Assembly: GCA_003819755.1 (NCBI GenBank)
Contig: RPQK01000148.1
Span: 1-11,842 of the forward strand
Length of the DNA: 11,842 nucleotides
DNA from: Acidobacteriota bacterium
Lineage (GTDB): Bacteria; Acidobacteriota; UBA6911; RPQK01
Direction of reading: 5' to 3'
In this document: piece after piece, positions 6,390 through 11,842 of the stretch
Layout of the letters: every line of letters begins with the position of its first letter
How positions within the stretch are numbered: the stretch's first letter is position 1
Program-made: the position numbers and the translations under genes
The notes under the pieces: model-generated
The model's database searches: none
The model's input: the letters and a program-made list of their open reading frames with translations, nothing else
Told to the model about the DNA's origin: nothing

Positions 6390-8354
6390 ATGATGAACAG
6401 CAACGGCGAGGCTGGGAAGAAGGCGCGTGTTTACGTGTGCGAGTGCGGTCCCATCATGAACGAAGGGATTGATCTCCCTGCGCTCGAGGCCCGCATCGGT
6501 GCTCTGCCGCGAGTCGCCGCCGTAACGCGCTATTCGACTCTTTGCTCGGAGCAGGGGCGCACCTGGCTGACCGATCACCTTGCGGCCCACCCCGAAAGCG
6601 TCGTCGTTATAGCCGCCTGCTCCCCCCGCGAACATGGTTCGACCTTCATGGAAGCCTGCCGCAAGGGCGGCCTGAACCCTTACCTGCTCGCGATTGCCAA
6701 TATCCGCGAACAGTGTGCCTGGGTAACCGCCGACAGGCATGCCGCGACATTTAAGGCAGAGCGGCTGATCAAATCCGCTGTTGCCCGGGCCTGCGTTCAG
6801 GACCCCCTCCCCGAAAACGAAGTCGAATGCAGCACCGACGTCCTCATCGTGGGGGCCGGCGTCGCCGGTCTGACGGCGGCGCACCAGCTCGCACGCGCGG
6901 GGCGGAGGGTTTTCCTGGTCGAACGAACTCCGGCAATCGGCGGACGGGTCGGGCTCCTAGGGGAAGTGTTTCCGAATATGGAGTGTTCTTCCTGCATGAT
7001 CGAACCTCTGATGGATGAAATTCTCCACCACCCGTTGATCGAGGCGCTTACATACAGTGAAGTTGAATCAGTAAAAGGTTCTTTCGGGAACTTCATCGTT
7101 CAGGTACGAAGACGGGCCCGGCACGTCGATACTGCCGGATGCTACGGCTGCCGGACATGTCATGCCGCTTGTCCGGTCGAGATCCCGAATGAGTTCGATT
7201 TCGGGCTTTCCAGGCGTAACGCGGTCTATATCCCTTACACCGGGGCGTTACCCAACGCCTCCCTGGTCGACGAGACCGTCTGCCTTCGGTTTCGGGGCGA
7301 AAAATGCACCGCCTGCGCGGAAGCCTGTCCATTCGGGAACATCCATTTCGACGATTCGGACGAGATCACCGAACTGCAGGTCGGAGCTATCCTTCTGGCC
7401 ACTGGCTCCGAGCCGCTCCTCCTCGGTCGAGCAGCAGCTCCGAAACGAGTGATCACCGGCATGATGCTTGAACGGCTTGTCAACTCGGCGGGCCCTACCG
7501 GGGGAACGGTCAGTCTCCCCGGCGAAGAGCCGCCTCGCTCGGTCGCCTTGATTTACTGTGCCGATGAGGCGGGGAAGGCACCTTCTGTTGCCTGCTCCAA
7601 AGTCTGCTGCATGTCCATGGCTAAATACCGTCATCAGTTACAGCAGAAGCTTCCGGACTGCACGGTCGTGGAGATCCTTTGGGAGCGTTGTACCGGCGGC
7701 AAAGGTTACCGGGAGTTTGCCCGCGACGTCGACACCCACTCTGAGGTTCAGAGAATTCGCTTGACTGACTCCGATCGCATCCTCCGGTTCGTGGACCGAG
7801 GAAACACTGTGGGTATCCGCTACACGCAAGAAGGGATGACCGCGCAACTGAACGTCGACCTGGTGGTGATCGCCCCGCCGCTACGGGGCTCGCCGACAAA
7901 TCGGGAACTGGGGGCGCTTCTGAGGACCAGCGTTGATGACCACGACTTCTTCGTCGAGGAGCACAGGCACCTGAAGTCTCACCGGTCCTTAGTCGAGGGC
8001 GTTATGCTCGCAGGTTCGTGCCAGGGGCCTAAGGATGTTCAGGAATCAACGGCTCACGCGGCGGCTGCCGCCGGGGAAGTGCTTTCGCTCCTCATTCCCG
8101 GCCGCAAACTCAAGGTGGAACCGGCCACGGCCGAGGTTCGCCAAGACATCTGCAGCGGTTGTGGCATATGCCTGGCGACGTGTCCGTATCAGGCGATAAC
8201 GTTCCATGAAACCCGGCGGGTGGCTGAAATCAATAACCTGTTGTGCCGAAGTTGCGGCACTTGCGCAGCCGGTTGCCCCTCAGGGGCCATCGATGCTCGG
8301 CACTTTACCGATCGGCAGTTGTGGGCTGAGGTTGATGCCCTTCTTAATGCTTAA
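6390..8354 (+). CDS. hdrA: HdrA-like FAD and iron-sulfur protein
   Basis: This 654-residue protein matches heterodisulfide reductase subunit A, the flavin-based electron-branching subunit of Hdr and Qmo-type complexes. In order: an N-terminal domain with 'CECG' (C17, C19) and 'AACSPREH' (C77); an FAD-binding Rossmann motif 'VLIVGAGVAGLTAAHQLA' (151-168) with 'ERTPAIGGR'; ferredoxin-type clusters at C251/254/257/261 and C306/309/313 (with C298 a possible fourth ligand); 'ACSKVCCMSMAKY' (401-413); and C-terminal clusters at C588/591/594/598 and C619/622/625/629. The length is usual for the family. No ribosome site precedes 6390; the good one serves an in-frame ATG-TAA at 6372. HdrB and HdrC are missing, so electrons must go to a partner encoded elsewhere or to a different acceptor. 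Neighbouring MvhD and TusA suggest sulfur-linked redox chemistry. Confidence 0.93.
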   Translation: MMNSNGEAGKKARVYVCECGPIMNEGIDLPALEARIGALPRVAAVTRYSTLCSEQGRTWLTDHLAAHPESVVVIAACSPREHGSTFMEACRKGGLNPYLLAIANIREQCAWVTADRHAATFKAERLIKSAVARACVQDPLPENEVECSTDVLIVGAGVAGLTAAHQLARAGRRVFLVERTPAIGGRVGLLGEVFPNMECSSCMIEPLMDEILHHPLIEALTYSEVESVKGSFGNFIVQVRRRARHVDTAGCYGCRTCHAACPVEIPNEFDFGLSRRNAVYIPYTGALPNASLVDETVCLRFRGEKCTACAEACPFGNIHFDDSDEITELQVGAILLATGSEPLLLGRAAAPKRVITGMMLERLVNSAGPTGGTVSLPGEEPPRSVALIYCADEAGKAPSVACSKVCCMSMAKYRHQLQQKLPDCTVVEILWERCTGGKGYREFARDVDTHSEVQRIRLTDSDRILRFVDRGNTVGIRYTQEGMTAQLNVDLVVIAPPLRGSPTNRELGALLRTSVDDHDFFVEEHRHLKSHRSLVEGVMLAGSCQGPKDVQESTAHAAAAAGEVLSLLIPGRKLKVEPATAEVRQDICSGCGICLATCPYQAITFHETRRVAEINNLLCRSCGTCAAGCPSGAIDARHFTDRQLWAEVDALLNA

Positions 8355-8389
8355 GCAATAACCATGTTCATGTGACAGGAGAAGCGACA

Positions 8390-8611
8390 ATGGCAGAAAA
8401 ATCAATTGACGCGAAAGGGTTACGTTGCCCGCAGCCGGTGCTGAAGATCGCTGCAAAACTGCCGGAAATGAAGGCAGGAGACATCCTCATCGTCGAAGCC
8501 GATTGCCCGACCTTCGAGGACGATGTGCGCAAGTGGTGCGATCGCATGAAGAAGACCTTGCTGGCGGTCAACACCGTGGGCAGTGCCAAGACTGTTCGGA
8601 TTCAATTTTAA
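8390..8611 (+). CDS. tusA: TusA-family sulfur carrier protein
   Basis: This 73-residue protein has the TusA/SirA/YedF core. 'IDAKGLRCPQPVLKI' contains the CPxP motif with C13, the cysteine that carries a persulfide, followed by the usual alternating strand-helix pattern ('AGDILIVEADCPTFEDDVRKWC'). Additional cysteines at C39 and C50 are less general. The ATG at 8390 is chosen because AGGAGA lies nine bases upstream; a GTG at 8372 lies before that ribosome site. It sits 35 bases after hdrA and surely shares its transcript. TusA proteins pass sulfane sulfur to acceptors in tRNA thiolation, cofactor synthesis or dissimilatory sulfur oxidation, where tusA genes often accompany hdr-like genes. That precedent makes a sulfur role for this operon likely, but the substrate is unknown. 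Confidence 0.9.
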   Translation: MAEKSIDAKGLRCPQPVLKIAAKLPEMKAGDILIVEADCPTFEDDVRKWCDRMKKTLLAVNTVGSAKTVRIQF

Positions 8612-8616
8612 TCCGG

Positions 8617-8641
8617 GTTCAGTTCGCCCGTCTGACTGAAC
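8617..8641 (+). other. Hairpin between tusA and the rsbR-like gene
   Basis: GTTCAGT (8617-8623) pairs with ACTGAAC (8635-8641) around an 11-base loop, starting five bases after the tusA stop. No T-run follows, so full termination is unlikely; an RNA-processing or partial attenuation site between the redox and signalling halves is possible. Confidence 0.35.
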
Positions 8642-8672
8642 TCATGCGGTTGAACATTCTGAAGGGATCTCT

Positions 8673-9383
8673 ATGTCTACCACAGATCAACACAGTGAAC
8701 CGGATGTTGCGAGCATGATGCGAGAGCTTGACCAGAGCAGGGCGGCTCTCGCCGAGGCACGCAGACTCGAGGAGGCCTTCCACACGAGCTCGATGGACGT
8801 GGCTTTGGTGATCTCTGAGTGCTTCCAGGCTCTCGCCGAAGTCCGTCAGGGGAACCTCGATGCCCAAGTGAGCGAGCACGTGCTCACCTCGCCCGATGAG
8901 CTGCTTGCCAATTTCGGCAAGCTGCTGAACGACACGATCAAAGACCTGAAGGTGCAGATGGACCTGGTCAAGCGCCAGGCCCTCGCGATCCAGGAGCTTT
9001 CCACTCCTGTCCTGCAGATCTGGAACGATGTTCTGGCTCTGCCCGTCATTGGGACTGTCGACACCCGGCGCGCCGCGGAAATCATGGAACGCCTGCTGGC
9101 CGAAGTCGTCATCCGCAAGTCCAAATTCGTCATCCTGGATATAACCGGCGTTGAAATCGTTGATACGAAGACCGCGGATCATTTCCTCAAGCTAATCAAA
9201 GCGGCGGCTCTCCTGGGTACGAAGTGCATCCTCACCGGGATCCGTCCGGCTGTCGCCCAGACACTGGTGGAAATAGGAGTCGATCTGTCATCTATCACGA
9301 CACTGCGCGATTTGCAGGCAGGCCTCCGTGAATGTCTCCAGGATATGCAAAAGAGCAGGCCTAAAGAACCGGTTGCGCACTAA
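8673..9383 (+). CDS. rsbR: RsbR-like stressosome protein, HAMP-like region plus STAS
   Basis: This 236-residue protein has an N-terminal coiled region (15-40), a HAMP-like segment (about 48-97: 'FQALAEVRQGNLDAQV...DELLANFGKLLNDTIKDL') and a C-terminal STAS domain (about 105-225) of RsbR type. The STAS part carries the RsbR opening 'QELSTPVLQIWNDVLALPVIGTVDTRRA' and both threonines that RsbT phosphorylates in RsbR: T165 in 'VEIVDTKTADH' and T197 in 'RPAVAQTLVEIGVDL'. There is no globin sensor as in Bacillus RsbR and no membrane span, so the HAMP-like region presumably relays a signal from a cytoplasmic partner. AGGGA lies six bases before the ATG. Only 12 bases separate it from the rsbS-like gene. 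Likely role: scaffold and sensor of a stressosome-like complex. Confidence 0.87.
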   Translation: MSTTDQHSEPDVASMMRELDQSRAALAEARRLEEAFHTSSMDVALVISECFQALAEVRQGNLDAQVSEHVLTSPDELLANFGKLLNDTIKDLKVQMDLVKRQALAIQELSTPVLQIWNDVLALPVIGTVDTRRAAEIMERLLAEVVIRKSKFVILDITGVEIVDTKTADHFLKLIKAAALLGTKCILTGIRPAVAQTLVEIGVDLSSITTLRDLQAGLRECLQDMQKSRPKEPVAH

Positions 9384-9395
9384 GGATCGGAATCG

Positions 9396-9896
9396 ATGAA
9401 AGAGACTTCGCGGATACCCATTATCAGGCTCAAAGGGAACCTGGTCATTTCCATTCAGGTTGCCATGAGCGATCGCATGGTCCAACTCCTCAAGGATGAC
9501 GTCACGCAAAGGATCGAGCAGGAACGGCCTGCCGGCCTGGCGATAGATGTCTCCGGTATCGACATCATGGATAGCTATATTTCCCGAGCTATTCACGATC
9601 TCTGCATCGTGGCAAGCCTCATGGGAGTCCCGACGGCTATCTCCGGGATAGATCCGATGATCGCCCTGACCCTCGTCGAGATGGGCGTCAGCCTGGAGGG
9701 AGTGCACACGCACCGCGATCTCGAAAGCGCTCTCGAGTTCCTTGACGGGCAGCACCCGATAACCGACGAAGACCCGTTGAGCCTCGAGATCTCTGGCGGG
9801 CTCGAGACGGAGGAGGACGAACTGATTCGTTTCCTTGAGGAAGACACAACGGACAGGGATGAGATTGTTGTCGACGAAACCAATCAGTTCCAATGA
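9396..9896 (+). CDS. rsbS: RsbS-like STAS protein with an acidic tail
   Basis: Residues 6-116 form a single STAS domain close in pattern to RsbS ('IPIIRLKGNLVISIQVAMSDR', 'GIDPMIALTLVEMGVSLEGV'). S60 in 'GIDIMDSYISRAI' matches the serine that RsbT phosphorylates (S59 in Bacillus RsbS). Unlike the roughly 120-residue family members, it continues with an Asp/Glu-rich tail (about 121-166: 'EDELIRFLEEDTTDRDEIVVDE') that may be disordered and bind a basic partner. It sits directly after the rsbR-like gene and before the kinase, the canonical R-S-T order. Likely role: core stressosome subunit that sequesters the kinase until phosphorylated. The extended tail is the odd point. Confidence 0.88.
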   Translation: MKETSRIPIIRLKGNLVISIQVAMSDRMVQLLKDDVTQRIEQERPAGLAIDVSGIDIMDSYISRAIHDLCIVASLMGVPTAISGIDPMIALTLVEMGVSLEGVHTHRDLESALEFLDGQHPITDEDPLSLEISGGLETEEDELIRFLEEDTTDRDEIVVDETNQFQ

Positions 9897-9956
9897 TCGT
9901 TTTCCGATCGCTCGGACGAGATAAGTCGTCGTTCAATTTCCCAAAGGTCGGCAGAG

Positions 9957-10610
9957 ATGGCAGACATACAACAAGAACTGCTCCAGGCGCTGAATTCCTT
10001 CACGGGAGTCGTCGTCTCGCAGTCAATTCTGCAGCTGAGTATTCGCATGGCTGGGGTCGACATTCACAACCTCAGCTCCGATGGTTCCGAACGTCTTGCC
10101 GATTGCATTCGACACGGCATTGATACCTTTATAAAAGAACCCCGGAAACGAGAAGCCTGCCTGTTGAAAGTCAGGCGAGTGATTGGATCCTCAGCCCGTC
10201 ACTATCCGTCCGAGTTTGAGAGCGAAGAGGTTTCAATCGAGCAAGAGTCCGATATCCTCCATGCCCGGACCGTCGGACACCGTCTTCTAAAGAGTCTCGG
10301 TTTTGGTCTCACTGACGAGGTCAAAATTGCGACGGTCATCTCCGAACTGGCGCGCAACATTTTCAGGTATGCCGGGCGCGGAACTGTCACTCTGACAAAG
10401 CTAAAGGGCATGAGGCGCGGAATCGAGATTGTGGCAGAGGATTCCGGCCCCGGCATTCAGGATCTCGACAAGATAATGGCCGGCCAATATCACTCGACCT
10501 CCGGCCTCGGCATTGGGTTATGCGGTTCCAAGAAACTCATGGATGAATTTTCGGTTGAGACTGAGCGTGGAAAGGGGACCACTGTTACTGCGAGGAAGTT
10601 TCTAACTTGA
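9957..10610 (+). CDS. rsbT: RsbT-like serine/threonine kinase with N-terminal extension
   Basis: Residues 93-216 match RsbT, a GHKL-type protein kinase: N-box 'ISELARNIFRYAG' with E130 and N134, nucleotide-binding 'EDSGPGI' (D162, G164, G166), and a glycine lid 'STSGLGIGLCGSKKLMDEF'. These residues look intact, so it should phosphorylate the upstream STAS proteins and then be released to act on a downstream target. RsbT is normally about 130 residues; here about 85-90 extra helical residues precede it ('LLQALNSFTGVVVSQSILQLSIR', 'ERLADCIRHGIDTFIK'). I do not recognise this part with certainty; it may be a dimerisation or partner-binding module. The gene overlaps the next by four bases. The start ATG follows AAAGG at nine bases. 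Confidence 0.88.
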   Translation: MADIQQELLQALNSFTGVVVSQSILQLSIRMAGVDIHNLSSDGSERLADCIRHGIDTFIKEPRKREACLLKVRRVIGSSARHYPSEFESEEVSIEQESDILHARTVGHRLLKSLGFGLTDEVKIATVISELARNIFRYAGRGTVTLTKLKGMRRGIEIVAEDSGPGIQDLDKIMAGQYHSTSGLGIGLCGSKKLMDEFSVETERGKGTTVTARKFLT

Positions 10611-11185
10611 TTGCGGTAGAAATCGCGCAAAGGGCAAAACTGAACGAGAATGTCTGCGGCGACGTGGCGGCGGTCACGAGGAAGCCATCAGGCGTTCTCG
10701 TAGCCGTAGCAGACGGACTCGGGCACGGCGAGTTCGCGTATGAGGCGGCCCGGACCTTCTGCGACTTTGCCAGGCACCATGCCGAGGATCCGATTGAATC
10801 GATTATGTCTGAGGCGACGAGAGTGATGGCAAAGACCCGCGGCGCCGCCGCCGCTCTGATTAACATCAATGAGGACCAGAAGATCCTCGAGTTTGTCGGC
10901 ATCGGCAACATAGAGTTGCGAGGTGTGAGCAAGGAAAAGATTGCCCCGGTCAGCATGCCCGGGATCGTAGGCACTGCTCTGCGACGGCTCCGGAGTTTTC
11001 GATACAAGCTGCATGGAAATGACCTTTTCGTCATATTCTCTGACGGCATTTCATCCAGATTCGGACTCGATGACTACCGGGGCCTGCGGGAAAAAGAGAT
11101 AGCCGAACGTATCCTTCGGGAGTTGGGAAAGCCGCACGACGATGCGACCTGTGTCGTCATTCGGGTAGACGGAGCGAGCCTGTGA
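10607..11185 (+). CDS. rsbX: RsbX/SpoIIE-type PP2C phosphatase
   Basis: This 192-residue protein is a compact PP2C-type phosphatase with the metal-binding aspartates in place: D19 in 'CGDVAAV', D36 in 'VADGLGHGEFA', D146 in 'FSDGISSRF' and D178/D179 in 'HDDATCVVI'. The short single-domain form without a coiled-coil or sensor region matches RsbX, which resets the stressosome by removing phosphate from the RsbR and RsbS STAS domains, rather than RsbU. The start is TTG at 10607, overlapping the kinase stop by four bases (10607-10610), with AGGAAG eight to nine bases upstream; there is no ATG near the family start. It overlaps the next kinase gene by four bases, so kinase, phosphatase and kinase are probably translationally coupled. 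Confidence 0.87.
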   Translation: MIAVEIAQRAKLNENVCGDVAAVTRKPSGVLVAVADGLGHGEFAYEAARTFCDFARHHAEDPIESIMSEATRVMAKTRGAAAALININEDQKILEFVGIGNIELRGVSKEKIAPVSMPGIVGTALRRLRSFRYKLHGNDLFVIFSDGISSRFGLDDYRGLREKEIAERILRELGKPHDDATCVVIRVDGASL

Positions 11186-11643
11186 GCGTAAAGGTCATCG
11201 AGAAGAGATTTGAGATTGGCGCATCCACGGACGCGTTGTTTTGCAGCATCCAAAGCAAAAGGATCGCCTCGCAGGTCGGTTTTGGGAGCCGCAGCCAGTG
11301 GGAATTAGCCATCGCCGTCAAGGAACTGGTGACGAACGCTCTGTCCCACGCGGGCGGGGGAATCTTCATCATCCGCGCGTACCAGGGAGTGAAGAGCGGT
11401 GAGGAGCCCAAGGTCAGCCTCGAGATCGAAGTTGAAGACAGCGGGCCTGGCATCGAAGATCTGGGCACAGCCCTGATGGATGGTTATTCGCGCGGCCGCT
11501 TCGTCGATGGCGAGAACTTCGCCCCCGACCGCCAGAGCCTGGGCGCCGGGCTGGGAACCGTGAAGAGGCTGATGGACTCAGTAAGATTTCAGAACAAGAC
11601 TGAAGGCGGGCTCTTGGTCCGAGCCTACAAATACCTGGCCTAG
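11182..11643 (+). CDS. Second RsbT/RsbW-like GHKL kinase
   Basis: This 153-residue protein is a stand-alone GHKL ATP-binding domain: N-box 'VKELVTNALSHAG' with E48 and N52, 'EDSGPGIEDL' (D86, G88, G90), and a glycine lid near 'QSLGAGLGTVKRLMDSV' (119-134). It resembles RsbT-type switch kinases more than classic anti-sigma RsbW, but the distinction is not certain from sequence alone. Start GTG at 11182 overlaps the phosphatase stop by four bases. A short Lys/Glu insert lies at 70-77 and a longer loop precedes the glycine lid (about 100-117). Such paired kinases occur beside STAS and PP2C genes in other partner-switching operons. It may act on one of the two STAS proteins or be the next step that receives the output. 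No sigma factor is encoded here. Confidence 0.85.
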   Translation: MSVKVIEKRFEIGASTDALFCSIQSKRIASQVGFGSRSQWELAIAVKELVTNALSHAGGGIFIIRAYQGVKSGEEPKVSLEIEVEDSGPGIEDLGTALMDGYSRGRFVDGENFAPDRQSLGAGLGTVKRLMDSVRFQNKTEGGLLVRAYKYLA

Positions 11644-11747
11644 GCCCACCAATCGGGCATTACGAGAACCCGTTGCCCTGCAAAGGTAGTGAGCAGACGG
11701 CATGCCTATAATGATCTGGTATGGAAACCGTCGCCGCCAATCAAAGT

Positions 11748-11824
11748 TGTCAAGGGCCTGTTGCCCAAATCGCTTTAATGGCACCGTGACCATGTGGAGT
11801 GATTTGGGCAACAGGCCCTTGACA
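11748..11824. repeat. Long 24-bp perfect inverted repeat, mobile or REP-like palindrome
   Basis: The left arm (11748-11771) and right arm (11801-11824) are perfect reverse complements over 24 bases, with core GGGCCTGTTGCCCAAATC in the left arm, across a 29-base spacer. A few extra outer pairs exist (AAG at 11744-11746 with CTT at 11826-11828). Inside, ATGG (11778-11781) can pair with CCAT (11790-11793). No T-run follows the right arm, so it is not a standard terminator, although it lies about 100 bases after the last gene of the operon. The length and perfection suggest a palindromic repeat or a small non-autonomous mobile element. No transposase is within the window. Confidence 0.7.
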
Positions 11825-11842
11825 GCTTCTCACGATACCCCT

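Noticed and set aside
5735..6403. 222-residue minus-strand frame
   Set aside because: It is antisense to the secure mvhD gene, shows no family motif or ribosome site, and its composition follows from the opposite strand.
6369..6884. 171-residue minus-strand frame
   Set aside because: It is antisense to the N-terminal domain of hdrA, whose cysteine motifs are clear.
8619..9182. 187-residue minus-strand frame
   Set aside because: It is antisense to the rsbR-like gene and has no recognisable domain.
9288..9893. 201-residue minus-strand frame
   Set aside because: It lies entirely antisense to the rsbS-like gene and the end of the rsbR-like gene, both supported by conserved phospho-sites.
11707..11712. 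TATAAT after the last kinase gene as a promoter
   Set aside because: The -10 box is perfect, but the bases at -35 (AGGTAG) do not match and no gene follows before the palindrome.
11748..11824. The 24-bp palindrome as an intrinsic terminator
   Set aside because: The loop is long and no T-run follows the right arm on either strand, so it is kept as a repeat.
1..11842. CRISPR array, tRNA, rRNA or transposase
   Set aside because: No spaced repeat array, cloverleaf, rRNA-like segment or transposase motif was seen on either strand.

Overview
The window looks like a moderately GC-rich bacterial chromosome segment, most likely from an Acidobacteriota member or a close relative. Three features suggest this: a large orphan protein with a winged-helix domain, one membrane segment and a PD40/TolB propeller; a small secreted protein with a 'KVPFDFTVGDTVLPAGDY' core; and an outer-membrane barrel with a 'FGIRPIQGDYQLIR...F-R-F' C-terminus. 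These are recalled family patterns, not search results, so the taxon is an inference.

Layout. Positions 1-959 hold a type II toxin-antitoxin pair (AbrB/MazE-type antitoxin, PIN toxin) preceded by three evenly spaced GGTAAT repeats. A convergent minus-strand outer-membrane barrel gene (1026-1814) follows and lacks a visible signal peptide. Next come the small secreted protein (1996-2376), a 475-base non-coding region with several short hairpins, and the winged-helix/PD40 membrane regulator (2852-5098). A probable small single-pass membrane protein lies on the minus strand (5130-5336), followed by about 450 bases with no convincing gene.

The most interesting part is a co-directional cluster from 5786 to 11643. 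It opens with a redox/sulfur group: an MvhD/FlpD-type [2Fe-2S] protein, an HdrA-type FAD and multi-[4Fe-4S] protein, and a TusA-type sulfur carrier. It continues with a partner-switching group resembling a stressosome: RsbR-like HAMP-STAS, RsbS-like STAS, RsbT-like kinase with a long N-terminal extension, RsbX-like PP2C phosphatase, and a second RsbT-like kinase. The last three genes overlap by four bases each. No HdrB, HdrC, hydrogenase, RsbU, RsbV, RsbW or sigma factor is present. The working hypothesis is that electron or sulfane-sulfur status in the HdrA/MvhD/TusA group is read out by, or acts on, the STAS/kinase/phosphatase switch. The arrangement suggests this but does not prove it: there are 61 bases and a small hairpin between tusA and the rsbR-like gene.

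The window ends in a long perfect 24-bp inverted repeat (11748-11824) that looks like a mobile or REP-type palindromic element. No rRNA, tRNA, CRISPR array or transposase gene was seen.
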